This document shows positions 1 to 8,609 of a DNA stretch of 64,000 bases, piece after piece. The stretch is from an uncultured Paracoccaceae bacterium (GTDB taxonomy: Bacteria > Pseudomonadota > Alphaproteobacteria > Rhodobacterales > Rhodobacteraceae). The notes below the pieces were generated by a model. The model was not told where the DNA came from, did not search any database, and was given only the letters and a program-made list of their open reading frames with translations. A program made the translations under genes and the position numbers. The stretch spans positions 1 to 64,000 of the forward strand of contig CANMWG010000005.1 of the NCBI GenBank assembly GCA_947501555.1, written 5' to 3'. Position 1 is the first letter of the stretch. Each line of letters starts with the position of its first letter.

Positions 1-57
1 CAACTCGGTCAGAAAGGCATCTCAGCGTTCAAGCAGTTTGCCGCTCTCGCTGGATAA
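1..57 (+). CDS. C-terminal fragment of an unidentified protein (partial)
   Basis: Frame 1 is open from the window edge and reads QLGQKGISAFKQFAALAG before a TAA stop. The rest of the gene is outside the window. The helical, alanine-rich ending would suit many proteins and I cannot assign a family. A second frame is also open over this short stretch, so even the reading frame is uncertain. Confidence 0.3.
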   Translation, partial: QLGQKGISAFKQFAALAG

Positions 58-214
58 CTGTGTCTGCTGAAAGCCGCCCTACAAACTGACGAAAAATTTG
101 CGACAGAACCCTGCGCAGTTGTTGGCGTTCCGCCAGGCGTTTTACACTTTCAGTGACGCACAGAAAATGAATCCGGTTTATGTGATGGATTGCGTTCACA
201 AAAGCTTGATGGGC

Positions 215-232
215 CTACCTATTGGTAGGTTT
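215..232. promoter_or_regulatory. TetR-type operator copy 1
   Basis: The sequence is CTACCTATTGGTAGGTTT. Its inner part CCTACC-TATT-GGTAGG is a perfect 6-bp inverted repeat. It aligns without gaps to four other copies at 270, 4707, 6171 and 7183. It lies just upstream of a TTGACT at 237-242 that could be the -35 box for the MBL-fold gene. It is inferred to be bound by the TetR protein encoded at 9664-10242. Confidence 0.7.
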
Positions 233-269
233 TCACTTGACTGCCCGTCAGGCCGCGAATAGGCAGTGG

Positions 270-291
270 CTACCTACCAATTGATAGATAG
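270..291. promoter_or_regulatory. TetR-type operator copy 2
   Basis: A 22-bp imperfect palindrome centred on CAATTG, with arms CTACCTAC and GATAGATAG. Its first 18 bases align to the other TetR-type copies. It lies directly in front of the ribosome-binding region of the MBL-fold gene, so that promoter carries two copies about 55 bp apart, start to start. Confidence 0.6.
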
Positions 292-300
292 AGGTCAGAT

Positions 301-1236
301 ATGTCAAAACTCATCATGAACCGCCGCAGCATGCTTGCCGGCACAGCAGCAACCACACTCGCAGCCCCAAGCATTGTCAGCGCGAATACCCTTGGCGGTG
401 GGCCGCTTGGTCAAGGCACAACGCCATTAGAACATGGCATCGTAACTGTTGCCGATTTTGGTGATGTGAAAATCCACAGCTACCAAAGCCCTGATCTGAC
501 AGGTTGTGTTACGACACACATCATCGAAACTCCAGAACGTTTGGTGTTTGTGGACGGTCAACGTTCCGTCATCTACGGCCAGGAAGTTCGGGATTACGCG
601 GAAAAAACCGGCAAGCCTGTTGACCGGATGATCATTTCGCACCTGCACCCTGACCACTGGTTCGGTGCGTATCAATTCCGCGATGTTCCAATCTATTCCT
701 TTGTTGAAACGCAGGCTGAGATTGATCAGCTCGGTGATTTCTTTATCGAGATTAGCATCGAATCCCTTGGAGAGCACGTACCGCCAACCAAGGTTGTTCC
801 GACCCATTTGATCGAGCATGGCGCGACTGAAGTAATAGATGGCGTAACGTTCGAATTCCGTCATGTCACGGATGCTGAATCAGACAACATGATGACGATC
901 TATCTTCCTGATCAAAAAGTCCTGATCGCGCAAGATATGTTGTACAACAACTGTCACCTGTTCTGCGGTCACGGCAATTTTGACGGATGGAAAGCTGGTC
1001 TGGTCGAGATGCAAAACGACACATCCTTTGATCTCGTTTTGCCAGGCCACGGCCCGACTGCTGGTTCGCGCCAAGCGATTGATGAAGCACTGATCTACCT
1101 TGACCACACCCAAGCAGCCTATGCGAAAGCCGCAACTGGTGATGAGTTGAAGGCTGCAATTTTGGAACGGTACCCATCTTATTTGGCGGCAGGGCTGGTC
1201 GACATCCAGAACTTGTTCTTGTTCCCAAAAACTTAA
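301..1236 (+). CDS. MBL-fold metallo-hydrolase with Tat signal
   Basis: This 311-residue protein has the metallo-beta-lactamase signature HLHPDHW (H114, H116, D118, H119), the first part of a binuclear metal site; later histidines in the GHG and PGHGP stretches can supply the remaining ligands. The N-terminus MSKLIMNRRSMLAGTAATTL has a twin arginine followed by a hydrophobic alanine-rich segment ending near residue 28, as in Tat-exported proteins, so it probably acts in the periplasm on a folded metal-loaded enzyme. The substrate cannot be read from the sequence; MBL-fold hydrolases include lactonases, thioesterases and alkylsulfatases. It is the first gene after two TetR-type operators, and a strong hairpin separates it from the next gene. 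Confidence 0.85.
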   Translation: MSKLIMNRRSMLAGTAATTLAAPSIVSANTLGGGPLGQGTTPLEHGIVTVADFGDVKIHSYQSPDLTGCVTTHIIETPERLVFVDGQRSVIYGQEVRDYAEKTGKPVDRMIISHLHPDHWFGAYQFRDVPIYSFVETQAEIDQLGDFFIEISIESLGEHVPPTKVVPTHLIEHGATEVIDGVTFEFRHVTDAESDNMMTIYLPDQKVLIAQDMLYNNCHLFCGHGNFDGWKAGLVEMQNDTSFDLVLPGHGPTAGSRQAIDEALIYLDHTQAAYAKAATGDELKAAILERYPSYLAAGLVDIQNLFLFPKT

Positions 1237-1243
1237 ACCATTC

Positions 1244-1274
1244 CGCCGCGGGCATCCAACTTGTGCCCGCGGCG
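1244..1274. terminator. Hairpin after the MBL-fold gene
   Basis: CGCCGCGGGCA and TGCCCGCGGCG form a perfect 11-bp stem with a 9-base loop, starting 8 bases after the stop. No long T run follows on the plus strand, so it may be an attenuator or mRNA-stabilising element rather than a full terminator. Confidence 0.55.
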
Positions 1275-1344
1275 ATCCAAGTTTTGCAAAGCTATATTTC
1301 ATGTCAGTCTGACGGAATGACAACACCAACTGCCGGAGAATATC

Positions 1345-2511
1345 ATGACTGGTCCACTTCACGGCGTACGCGTCATTGACCTTACAACAGTAATTTCCGG
1401 TCCTCTTGCGACGATGACCCTTGGCGATCAAGGGGCAGATATCATCAAAATCGAACAACCCAATGGCGGTGATTTTTCACGTCATGTTGCGACCCGCCGC
1501 GCGGAGATGTCTGCGTCGTTCCTCAACAACAACCGCAATAAGCGATCTGTCACCATAGACCTAAAAACCGAGAACGGATTGGCTGCCGTTCAAACAATGG
1601 CTGCGCAATCAGATGTCTTTATCCAGAACTTCCGCCCCGGCGTCGCCGAACGGTTGGGATTGGGCTACGACACATTGTCGGCCCTGAACCCGAAGTTAAT
1701 TTATGTTTCGATAGCGGGATTTGGACATAAAGGTCCGCTTGCGCAAAACCCCGTTTATGATCCTTTGATCCAAGCCATTTCAGCCTTAACCACCGTGCAA
1801 GCAGGATCTGACGAAGCGCAACCTCGTTTGGTGCGCACAATTTTGCCCGATAAACTGACCGGGATTCAAACCAGCCAGGCCATTGCATCGGCTTTGTTTG
1901 CGCGCGAACGCAGTGGCGAAGGACAACACATCCAGATTTCAATGCTCGACGTTATCATTGCATTTTTGTGGAGTTCGGACATGAATGGCCACACGTTTGT
2001 GGGCGACGAGCTAGAGAAAGAGGAAGCGCAATCCTATATTGATCTGATCTATGAAGTGGCCGATGGGTTCCTTAGCATTGCGGTCATGCAAGACAAGCAA
2101 TGGCGTGGGTTCGCAGCTGCGGTAGATCGCCTAGATCTATTGGGCGATGCCCGCTTCTCTACGCCCGAGCTGCGAGAGGTCAATCGCGATGCGCGTCTGG
2201 AGGCCATTCAAGATGCCGTCAGAGGGTTTACCTCGGCTGACTTGATCAAACGTCTCGACGCTGAGAACGTACCGAATGCCCCCGTGTTGTCGCGCACACA
2301 AATGCGTCAGCACCCACAAGTGCAGGCGAACGGCATTGTTGTGGAGACCCTGCACCCGATTGCAGGAATGCTGCGGCAGGCCCGACATCCTTCCAATTTT
2401 TCGAAAACACCGACATCAATCCGCCGCCCTGCCCCAACATTAGGCCAGCACACGGACGAAGTATTGGCAGAATTCGGTCTTGCCCCGATCAACCCAACAG
2501 ACAAGACATGA
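1345..2511 (+). CDS. CaiB/BaiF family III CoA-transferase
   Basis: A 388-residue protein of the family III CoA-transferases, which move CoA between carboxylic acids. Seen: the N-terminal GVRVIDLTTVISGPLATM segment, GADIIKIEQP, the FIQNFRPGVAERLGLGYD motif and LIYVSIAGFGHKGP, all typical in order and spacing; length is usual for the family. The catalytic Asp is expected in the segment after RNKRSVTIDLK. The start is preceded by CGGAGAATATC. Its stop overlaps the GST start in ATGA, so the two are translationally coupled. It probably activates or swaps CoA on an acid formed by other enzymes of the island. Substrate unknown. A second family III protein lies at 16323-17483 in a different operon. 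Confidence 0.9.
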   Translation: MTGPLHGVRVIDLTTVISGPLATMTLGDQGADIIKIEQPNGGDFSRHVATRRAEMSASFLNNNRNKRSVTIDLKTENGLAAVQTMAAQSDVFIQNFRPGVAERLGLGYDTLSALNPKLIYVSIAGFGHKGPLAQNPVYDPLIQAISALTTVQAGSDEAQPRLVRTILPDKLTGIQTSQAIASALFARERSGEGQHIQISMLDVIIAFLWSSDMNGHTFVGDELEKEEAQSYIDLIYEVADGFLSIAVMQDKQWRGFAAAVDRLDLLGDARFSTPELREVNRDARLEAIQDAVRGFTSADLIKRLDAENVPNAPVLSRTQMRQHPQVQANGIVVETLHPIAGMLRQARHPSNFSKTPTSIRRPAPTLGQHTDEVLAEFGLAPINPTDKT

Positions 2512-3200
2512 TAGATTTCTACTTCTCCCCTACACCGAATGGCTGGAAAGTTGCGATCATGTTGCTCGAATTGGGTATTCCGTTCCAAACGCATCTTATG
2601 AACTTGCCGTCGGGCGATCAGCTAAAGCCTGAATTTCTTGCGATTAACCCCAATGGAAAGATCCCCGCGATTGTGGATCATACCAACCCAAAGGAACCGA
2701 TAAGCGTGTTTGAAAGCGGCGCTATCCTTATCTATTTGGCCGATAAACACGAAAAGTTCGCACCAACAGCGCCGCTGGAACGCAAATCTATGTATGAATG
2801 GCTGTTCTGGCAGGCGGGCAACCAAGGCCCAATGGCAGGCCAGCTAAGCCATTTTGTAAACTATGCCGGAGGGGACCACCCTTATGCGTTGGACAGATAC
2901 AAAAAAGAAACCGAAAGAAACCTCGCCGTTTTAGATAGGCGCCTCGCGCAACAAGATTACATACTCGCGGCGTATTCAATTGCGGATATGATGGCTTTCC
3001 CTTGGGCTTTCATCAGTAAGAAGTTGGGCATCGATCTGGAGCAGTTTCCCCATGTTGCTGACTGGCGGAGCCGGATAAAGAAACGTCCGGCTGTCGTATC
3101 GGCAATCGATCTGTTAAAAGAACACCAGTTTTCGGGCAAAACAACAACAGAAAATAACAGTGTCTTGTTTAATCAAGGGGCCAATTCTGTAAAATTATAG
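2508..3200 (+). CDS. Glutathione S-transferase family protein
   Basis: A 230-residue GST with an N-terminal thioredoxin-like domain (SPTPNGWKVAIMLLELGIPF near residues 7-26, then NPNGKIPAIVD and the ESGAILIYLADK glutathione-binding segment) and an all-alpha C-terminal domain. It resembles the YfcG/YghU-type GSTs, which use glutathione in disulfide or conjugation reactions. It overlaps the CoA-transferase stop by 4 bp and is 9 bp before the nitronate monooxygenase, so the three genes form one operon. The role is most likely conjugation or reduction of an electrophile. The C-terminal 20 or so residues are low in recognisable features. Confidence 0.88.
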   Translation: MIDFYFSPTPNGWKVAIMLLELGIPFQTHLMNLPSGDQLKPEFLAINPNGKIPAIVDHTNPKEPISVFESGAILIYLADKHEKFAPTAPLERKSMYEWLFWQAGNQGPMAGQLSHFVNYAGGDHPYALDRYKKETERNLAVLDRRLAQQDYILAAYSIADMMAFPWAFISKKLGIDLEQFPHVADWRSRIKKRPAVVSAIDLLKEHQFSGKTTTENNSVLFNQGANSVKL

Positions 3201-3209
3201 GATGGCGAT

Positions 3210-4256
3210 ATGCACTCATTCTTCACCGAAGTTCTTGCGCAGGTTCCGCTGATCCAAGCCCCGATGGCAGGCGCGCAAGATGAAGAATTGGCAATCGCCG
3301 TGGCAAGGGCGGGCGGGGTTGGTTCCATTCCTTGTGCAGGGTTAAAGCCAAATGAATTGTTGGCCTCTGTTGCACGGTTTAAGGCCAAGACGGTTGGGCC
3401 GTTGAACCTCAATTTCTTTTGTCACTCGCAAACAGATCATGATCCCAAACAAGAGGCCGTTTGGTTGCAAGAATTGCAAAGGTTCTATGATGAACTTTCG
3501 CTCACGCCCGACTATGCTACAGGCAGCCTCCCGAACGCGTTAAACACGGCAATGGTTGATGCCGTATGTGCCATCAAGCCAGCGGTCGTAAGTTTCCACT
3601 TTGGTCTCCCGGTGTCGCACCTGATGGGCCGCATTCGGGAAACCGGCGCAAAGATAATAGCCACAGCCACCACCGTTGCAGAAGCTGTCTTCCTTGAGAA
3701 AAACGGATGTGATGCTGTCATCGCGCAAAGTCAGGATGCGGGTGGCCATCAGGGCTTATTTTTGCAAACTGAGATACCGGATAGGGTGCCGACTACAGAA
3801 TTGGTGTCTCGGATTACCAGAGAGTTACGGCGCGTGCCCGTTATTGCCGCAGGCGGCATTGCTGACGCGCAGGCGATCCGAACAGTGATGGGGGAAGGGG
3901 CATCGGGTGTTCAGGTTGGCACGCGTTTCTTGAAGTCGCCTGAATCCAAAATAACCCCGCTTCATCGGTCCATATTGATGGGTGGGCAAGACCGTGAGAC
4001 CGCGATCACAAACGTGTTCACCGGGCGGCCGGCACGCGGGTTCGTCAATAAATTGGTTCGCGACATTGGTCCCATAAACGACAACGTTCCGGCATTTCCT
4101 TTCGCAATTTCCGCGCTTGCACCTCTAAAGTCGGCCACGGCAGGCACCGAAGATTTCGTGTCTATGTGGGCGGGAGAAAGCTGGCGGACAGGGGATGTTA
4201 AATCGGCTGCTGCTATTGTCGAAGAACTGGCAAAAGGGTTTGCACGCTCATCATGA
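3210..4256 (+). CDS. Nitronate monooxygenase
   Basis: A 348-residue TIM-barrel FMN enzyme of the 2-nitropropane dioxygenase family, which oxidises alkyl nitronates to carbonyl compounds and nitrite. Seen: LIQAPMAGAQDEELAIAVA at the N-terminus, the VSFHFGLP strand, AQSQDAGGHQG with the catalytic His180, and the FMN phosphate-binding VIAAGGIAD and GVQVGTRFL stretches. Length is normal. It is the last gene of the CoA-transferase-GST operon, closed by a hairpin at 4262-4289. Nitronates such as propionate-3-nitronate are toxic, which fits the detoxification setting. Some relatives are enoyl reductases or other flavoenzymes, so substrate choice is inferred. Confidence 0.85.
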   Translation: MHSFFTEVLAQVPLIQAPMAGAQDEELAIAVARAGGVGSIPCAGLKPNELLASVARFKAKTVGPLNLNFFCHSQTDHDPKQEAVWLQELQRFYDELSLTPDYATGSLPNALNTAMVDAVCAIKPAVVSFHFGLPVSHLMGRIRETGAKIIATATTVAEAVFLEKNGCDAVIAQSQDAGGHQGLFLQTEIPDRVPTTELVSRITRELRRVPVIAAGGIADAQAIRTVMGEGASGVQVGTRFLKSPESKITPLHRSILMGGQDRETAITNVFTGRPARGFVNKLVRDIGPINDNVPAFPFAISALAPLKSATAGTEDFVSMWAGESWRTGDVKSAAAIVEELAKGFARSS

Positions 4257-4261
4257 CAAAA

Positions 4262-4289
4262 GGCCCGCCTTAATCGAATAAGACGGGCC
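4262..4289. terminator. Bidirectional terminator between convergent operons
   Basis: GGCCCG-C-CTTA and TAAG-A-CGGGCC form a 10-bp stem with one mismatch and a 6-base loop. It lies between the stop of the nitronate monooxygenase (plus) and the stop of the glyoxalase-like gene (minus), where a shared terminator is expected. Confidence 0.75.
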
Positions 4290-4315
4290 GATTTATTGGT
4301 TTGTGGCGACAGCAC

Positions 4316-4678
4316 CTATCCAAAAACGTAGAACGCCATTTTGTTGCCGTCCGGGTCACGGGCATACGCTCCGTAAAAAACGTCATCAATGCGCTGACCA
4401 GGTTCACCTTCGGATGAAGCACCCAGAGACATCGCTTTGTTGTACAGATCATTTACTTCGTCTTTGGAGGCCGCTGCAAAAGCAACCATGGAACCGTTGC
4501 CGCAGCTTGGCGCGTTGCCATCGAAGGGTTCACAGACGGCGATCATCGGTGCTTCAATTGTTTTGCCGATCATCGCCAAGCGACCGATGTCAACTTGGAC
4601 TTCGGCATCAAAAAGCTCTGTATAGAACTTCTTTGCCTTTTCCATGTCTTTCACGCCAATTGTAGAATACCCAATCAT
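4316..4678 (-). CDS. VOC family (glyoxalase/bleomycin-resistance) protein
   Basis: A 120-residue single VOC-fold domain made of two beta-alpha-beta-beta-beta units: MIGYSTIGVKDMEKAKKFY at the start and DVFYGAYARDPDGNKMAFYV at the end, where the last segment is the typical DPDGN metal-site turn. Family members isomerise, open or bind small molecules at a metal centre, glyoxalase I being the best known. It is a single-gene unit with its own TetR-type operator 29 bp before the start codon. In the related NemR system of E. coli a glyoxalase gene is also under TetR-type control, so a role against reactive carbonyls is plausible but not shown. Confidence 0.85.
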   Translation of the reverse strand: MIGYSTIGVKDMEKAKKFYTELFDAEVQVDIGRLAMIGKTIEAPMIAVCEPFDGNAPSCGNGSMVAFAAASKDEVNDLYNKAMSLGASSEGEPGQRIDDVFYGAYARDPDGNKMAFYVFG

Positions 4679-4706
4679 GTCGTTTCCTTTTTGTTAGATT
4701 GTATAT

Positions 4707-4724
4707 CTACCTACTAGAAGGTTG
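4707..4724. promoter_or_regulatory. TetR-type operator copy 3
   Basis: CTACCTACTAGAAGGTTG, 29 bp upstream of the glyoxalase-like gene on the minus strand. It matches the copy at 6171 at 16 of 18 positions and keeps both half-sites. Confidence 0.7.
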
Positions 4725-4793
4725 AAATTGGTCGTGCAACAATTTAAGATCACATCACCTAAATGTTATCTTTCTAGGGTCAGGCTGGTCAGC

Positions 4794-5432
4794 TCAGTAC
4801 ATGTTCTTGCGAATGTCACGGCTGATTTTACCTTCCATTTCATCCAGCTTTTTTTGGTCATAATTTTGGTGAGCAGACATCAGGTCACCCAAACTCGGGG
4901 CTTGTTTTCGATCAATTTGTGAAGATGGGTCCCATAGCGCTGACCTACGGATCGCTTTGGAGCAATGTCCGTAAGCTTCTTCCACCTCAATCAACAGTCC
5001 CACGGGCGGAATGCGGTCTTTAATCGCGCAGCGTTTCAACAGTTCTGGATCACGCGTCGCGTAGCCCTTACCGTTCACCCGCAATGTGTCAAAAACGCCA
5101 GGTATCATGAACATCACCGACACCGACGGATTTGTCAGCAGGTTCCGGAAGGTATCAAACCGCTGGTTGCCCGGCCGATCTGGTATCAGCAAATGTTTGG
5201 GCGAGACTATTTCCACAAAACCTGCCGGATCACCGCGAGGTGTCGTATCTGCATTTCCGTCTACATCCTGTGACGAGACAACGCAGAAAGGCGACAGCCG
5301 CACAAAATCCTGCATTGGCTCACTCAGGAAAGGGGCAACCTTGTCGTAGACAAGTGGGCCCGTGTCCCCGTATCGTTCGCGGAACTCGGGAATGTCTTTG
5401 ATCAGGTATTCTTCTCTGATTGGTGAGGTCAT
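4794..5432 (-). CDS. PPOX-type FMN-binding split-barrel protein
   Basis: A pyridoxamine 5'-phosphate oxidase-like protein of 212 residues. Seen: FVRLSPFCVVSSQDVDGNAD with the following PRGDPAGFV, then the RFDTFRNLLTNPSVSVMFMI segment, which together form the flavin-binding half barrel, and a C-terminal helical tail. The ATG at 5432 was chosen over an upstream start at 5498 because it overlaps the stop of the GST gene in ATGA and because the protein homology begins there. Family members bind FMN or F420 and reduce or oxidise small compounds; substrate unknown. It is the second gene of a GST-PPOX operon. Confidence 0.85.
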   Translation of the reverse strand: MTSPIREEYLIKDIPEFRERYGDTGPLVYDKVAPFLSEPMQDFVRLSPFCVVSSQDVDGNADTTPRGDPAGFVEIVSPKHLLIPDRPGNQRFDTFRNLLTNPSVSVMFMIPGVFDTLRVNGKGYATRDPELLKRCAIKDRIPPVGLLIEVEEAYGHCSKAIRRSALWDPSSQIDRKQAPSLGDLMSAHQNYDQKKLDEMEGKISRDIRKNMY

Positions 5433-6079
5433 GGGCGTCCTTTCAGGGTGTCCGGCACAAACGCACAACTTGGTCGCGCTGCAATTCTGCTTCGCCACTC
5501 GGTAAGTGCAGTCAAATCGCTTGGTATCATAACCCGCGGATAGGTTTCAGAAAAATTCAAACCCGTGAAGACAGTGATATCCGCCATGGAAAATTTCTCG
5601 CCTGCAATAAATGGGGTTTCGCGTAGGACAGTGTCGAAATAACTCATGCCATCCAAGGTTTTTTGATAGTGTGCCTGCCCCCAGGCGGGGTTTTGGTCCA
5701 ATTCGACTTCCGGCCCGAAACCGGGCGTTGCATGGTGGAAATATGCTCCGATGGCATCTACGATTTTCTGCTCTCCACGACGCTGCATCATGTGCACGAC
5801 AGCGCGCTCTTGTGGGCCTACGCCTGTCAAAGAAATACCTTCAAACGCGTGATCAATATATTCGGTAATCGCGGTGGTTTCCGAAATGGCTATGCCATTG
5901 TCGAGTTCTAACAGGGGGACTGTGACGCTTGGGTTCTTGGCCTTGAACGCAGCCGTCCTATGTTCGCCTTCCCACAGGTTTACCTGAACAATCTCCACCC
6001 GGTCCAACACGCCCTTTTCTGCCAGTGCAATTCTAACGCGGTCAGGGTTTGGCAAACCGATGCTGTCGTAAAACTTCAT
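5429..6079 (-). CDS. Glutathione S-transferase family protein
   Basis: A 216-residue GST. The N-terminal domain has MKFYDSIGLPNPDRVRIALA, then NPSVTVPLLELDNG and ISETTAITEYID, the glutathione-binding Ser/Thr region. The C-terminal domain contains ETPFIAGEKFSMADITVFTG with the N-capping box (S/T-x-x-D) found in the family. It is first in the minus-strand operon and overlaps the PPOX-type gene by 4 bp. It shares the 140-bp divergent promoter region and its operator with the plus-strand FMN protein at 6221. A conjugating enzyme for an electrophilic substrate is the likeliest role. Confidence 0.88.
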   Translation of the reverse strand: MKFYDSIGLPNPDRVRIALAEKGVLDRVEIVQVNLWEGEHRTAAFKAKNPSVTVPLLELDNGIAISETTAITEYIDHAFEGISLTGVGPQERAVVHMMQRRGEQKIVDAIGAYFHHATPGFGPEVELDQNPAWGQAHYQKTLDGMSYFDTVLRETPFIAGEKFSMADITVFTGLNFSETYPRVMIPSDLTALTEWRSRIAARPSCAFVPDTLKGRP

Positions 6080-6151
6080 AAGATAGTTTCTCCATTTTCG
6101 ATCCCCATACCTACTTTTTTGTGCGATTTAGGGGTGGTTTCCGTGGTGATA

Positions 6152-6181
6152 TTGACAATAGACCAGATTACTACCTATTAG
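6152..6181 (+). promoter_or_regulatory. Putative sigma-70 promoter overlapped by TetR operator
   Basis: TTGACA at 6152-6157 is followed, with 18-bp spacing, by TATTAG at 6176-6181. The -10 box lies inside the palindromic operator at 6171-6188, so repressor binding would block RNA polymerase. The promoter would serve the FMN protein gene at 6221. Confidence 0.45.
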
Positions 6182-6188
6182 AAGGTAG
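6171..6188. promoter_or_regulatory. TetR-type operator copy 4
   Basis: CTACCTATTAGAAGGTAG is the cleanest copy, with perfect arms CTACCT and AGGTAG around 6 bases. It lies between divergent genes, 33 bp before the plus-strand FMN protein and 92 bp before the minus-strand GST. Confidence 0.75.
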
Positions 6189-6220
6189 ATTCAAAGTACA
6201 TAGCAAAAAAGGACATCCCC

Positions 6221-7165
6221 ATGTCAGATCCAACTAGCGTTTTTCACCAAGGTGAACGCAGCTTGCACGAAAAGCTGGATATCGCAGAGCGGCAACACCA
6301 ACTTGGCCTGCGCATGATCCGCGATCATATGCCCGAACAGCATCGCGATTTCTTTGGCCTCTTGGAAAGTGTCCATATTGGCGCAGTTGATGCAGCAGGT
6401 CATCCTTGGGCGATTATGCGAACGGGGCCCAAAGGTTTCATGACATCCCCAAACGATAAAACGTTGGCAATAGCATCTAAACCTTTGCCCGGGGAGCCTG
6501 CGGACCTAAACCTTGCTGTTGGCGCAAAGACGAGTGTTGTCGGGATCGAGTTCGAAACCCAGCGACGCAACCGCTTAAACGCAACCATTGACACGGCCGA
6601 TGACGGCACGCTGTCTATGCATGTTGATCAAAGCTATGGAAATTGCCCAAAGTACATTCAGATCCGAAATAGGGTAGCTGCCGGCCCCTCTCAGCCGGAA
6701 GCACCGACCACATCGGCCGTGCTGAGCGATGCCGACCAAGACCAAATTGTTAAGGCTGACACCTTATTGATCGCATCTCGTGCCGCACAATTGGGGGATG
6801 ACCCGCGCGCTGGCGTAGACATCAATCACCGCGGTGGCAACCCAGGTTTCGTCAGTGTTCTGGACGATAAAACACTTCAGTTTCCTGACTACAAAGGGAA
6901 CAGTTTTTACAACACCTTTGGCAACATCCTAACAGACGGACGCGTTGGTCTACAGTTTGTAGATTTTGAAACTGGAACGTTATTGAATATCAAGGGAACC
7001 GCTGAGGTGGTTGAAGATCTCAACAATGGTGAATTGCCATTGATGGGCCGTGGACTGCGCATTTGCATCGATACCATTGTGCGCGCGCCGGGTGCGCTGC
7101 CACTTCGGTATACGTTTGGATCTTATTCAGACCGTAATCCATCCATCAGCGGCACCTCGTCTTAA
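6221..7165 (+). CDS. Pyridoxamine 5'-phosphate oxidase-like flavin-binding protein
   Basis: A 314-residue protein with two split-barrel-like halves. Seen: VFHQGERSLHEKLDIAE near the start, HRDFFGLLESVHIGAVDAAG with PWAIMRTGPKGF in the first half, the family signature YGNCPKYIQIR in the middle, and NPGFVSVLDDKTLQFPDYKG with FYNTFGNILTDGRVGLQFVD in the second half, which is the typical flavin-binding segment. Such proteins sit in many proteobacterial stress and xenobiotic operons; the reaction is not established. An AAGGA lies 12 bases before the start. It is transcribed divergently from the GST-PPOX operon and ends just before a further operator. Confidence 0.82.
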   Translation: MSDPTSVFHQGERSLHEKLDIAERQHQLGLRMIRDHMPEQHRDFFGLLESVHIGAVDAAGHPWAIMRTGPKGFMTSPNDKTLAIASKPLPGEPADLNLAVGAKTSVVGIEFETQRRNRLNATIDTADDGTLSMHVDQSYGNCPKYIQIRNRVAAGPSQPEAPTTSAVLSDADQDQIVKADTLLIASRAAQLGDDPRAGVDINHRGGNPGFVSVLDDKTLQFPDYKGNSFYNTFGNILTDGRVGLQFVDFETGTLLNIKGTAEVVEDLNNGELPLMGRGLRICIDTIVRAPGALPLRYTFGSYSDRNPSISGTSS

Positions 7166-7182
7166 GCGCTTGACTCTGCTGC

Positions 7183-7200
7183 CTACCTACTGATAGGTTG
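7183..7200. promoter_or_regulatory. TetR-type operator copy 5
   Basis: CTACCTACTGATAGGTTG, 55 bp before the cupin gene. A TTGACT at 7170-7175 stands just upstream, so the operator covers the probable -10 region. This copy controls the operon that ends with the tetR gene itself, which implies autoregulation. Confidence 0.7.
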
Positions 7201-7254
7201 ATGGAGTGAATGATGAGCGGTGTATGCTGCCTTGAAGCAAAAGGATAAGAAATA

Positions 7255-7923
7255 ATGGAACTGAATGCAGATTTCAAAGAGCGCGTCGTTGTCCACTCTG
7301 ACCAATTGGATTGGCTCGCATCGCCGATGCCCGGCGTGGATCGCCGTATGCTCGACCGCATAGGTGGAGAGGTGGCGCGGGCCACTACAATCGTGCGCTA
7401 TGTACCGGATAGTAAGTTTTCGGCACACACACACACTGGCGGCGAAGAATTTATCGTGCTGGATGGCGTGTTCCAAGATGAACATGGCGATTTTCCCGAA
7501 GGCACTTATGTGCGCAACCCGCCAACAACCTCCCACACTCCAGGGTCCGATATTGGTTGTACGATTTTCGTTAAGTTGTGGCAGTTTGACATGGATGATC
7601 GCACGCAGTTTCGCAAAAATATGGCTGACGAGCTTGCGGCGCCAATAAATGGTGTGGCAACTGCTGAATTGCACCGGGATGACCGTGAGGTTGTAACGTA
7701 TCACCATCTGGATGCTGATGCTGTTCTCAGAAATGACGAAGCAGGTGGAATCGAAGTGTTGGTAATTAGCGGTTCTGTCACTGAAAGCGGCGATGCTCTT
7801 GGCAAGGGTGCATGGTTGCGCCTGCCAGAAGGTCAACAGTTGAAAGCAACAGCCGGCAAGGATGGTGCAAAGGTCTGGATCAAGACCGGTCATCTGGCCC
7901 ACGCGCAACCACCGGCGGTATGA
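7255..7923 (+). CDS. ChrR-like cupin domain protein
   Basis: A 222-residue protein with a first cupin barrel whose metal motif is visible as [14 protein letters not shown] (His pair and Glu), followed by [16 protein letters not shown], where the second His lies. A second, less conserved barrel follows from about residue 140. It resembles ChrR/anti-ECF-sigma cupins and acetylacetone-cleaving-type dioxygenases of the Cupin_7 group; no zinc-finger anti-sigma domain is present, so an enzymatic role is more likely than sigma-factor control. AAAGGATAAGAAATA precedes the ATG. It is the first gene of cupin-SDR-FAD oxidase-tetR, with ATGA coupling to the next gene. Confidence 0.82.
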   Translation: MELNADFKERVVVHSDQLDWLASPMPGVDRRMLDRIGGEVARATTIVRYVPDSKFSAHTHTGGEEFIVLDGVFQDEHGDFPEGTYVRNPPTTSHTPGSDIGCTIFVKLWQFDMDDRTQFRKNMADELAAPINGVATAELHRDDREVVTYHHLDADAVLRNDEAGGIEVLVISGSVTESGDALGKGAWLRLPEGQQLKATAGKDGAKVWIKTGHLAHAQPPAV

Positions 7924-8606
7924 TCGATATGCAAAAACCTTATGTAATCATCGCAGGAGCGGGGGCTGGCCTTGGCCGGTCCCTCTGCGCGCGTTTTGAA
8001 AAGGGTGGGTTCGACGTCGTGGGGATTGGTCGTACAAAGCCGTCTCAACACATTGGGGCTTTTCACACGCTTAACCTCGCTGACGCAGAGGCTGTGCCCG
8101 CTAAATTGTCGGAAATCATCAAGACCCATGGTGCCCCGAAAATCGTGGTACACAATACGGCAGAACTGGTTATCGCGCCTTTCGGCGACACCAGCCTGGA
8201 TGAGTTCACACGAACATGGACATCAATGGTGCAATCAGCGTTTTTGCTGGGGCAATCAACATTGGGACCGATGGCAAATGCTGGCGGTGGAGTTTTCATT
8301 GTTTCGGGCGCGACTGCATCCTTGCGTGGCGGCGCAAAATTCGCGGCTTTCGCCAGTGCGAAATTTGCCCTTCGCGGTTTAACTCAATCATTGGCGCGTG
8401 AATATCAGCCCCAAGGCGTTCACGTTTGCCATGCCATTTTGGATGGCATCATTGACACGGATCGCTCACGAGACCTGCACAGCATCGATCCCGTTAAGAT
8501 GATGAAACCCGATCACATTGCCGAAGCCTATTGGCAGTTGGCCCATCAACCACAATCCACATGGACGCACGAATTAGATCTGCGGCCTATGTCCGAAGGG
8601 TTTTAA
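7920..8606 (+). CDS. SDR family protein lacking the catalytic Tyr
   Basis: A short-chain dehydrogenase-fold protein of about 228 residues. The cofactor site is [14 protein letters not shown] (a GxGxxG variant of TGxxxGIG). The usual NNAG is HNTA, and the YxxxK motif reads F144-ASA-K148, so the catalytic Tyr is Phe. I recall a subgroup of SDRs with this FASAKFALR pattern, so it may be a family trait rather than damage. The ATG at 7920 overlaps the cupin stop in ATGA; an ATG at 7929 is an alternative. Reaction unknown; it may reduce by another mechanism or bind nucleotide only. Confidence 0.82.
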   Translation: MIDMQKPYVIIAGAGAGLGRSLCARFEKGGFDVVGIGRTKPSQHIGAFHTLNLADAEAVPAKLSEIIKTHGAPKIVVHNTAELVIAPFGDTSLDEFTRTWTSMVQSAFLLGQSTLGPMANAGGGVFIVSGATASLRGGAKFAAFASAKFALRGLTQSLAREYQPQGVHVCHAILDGIIDTDRSRDLHSIDPVKMMKPDHIAEAYWQLAHQPQSTWTHELDLRPMSEGF

Positions 8607-8609
8607 ACC

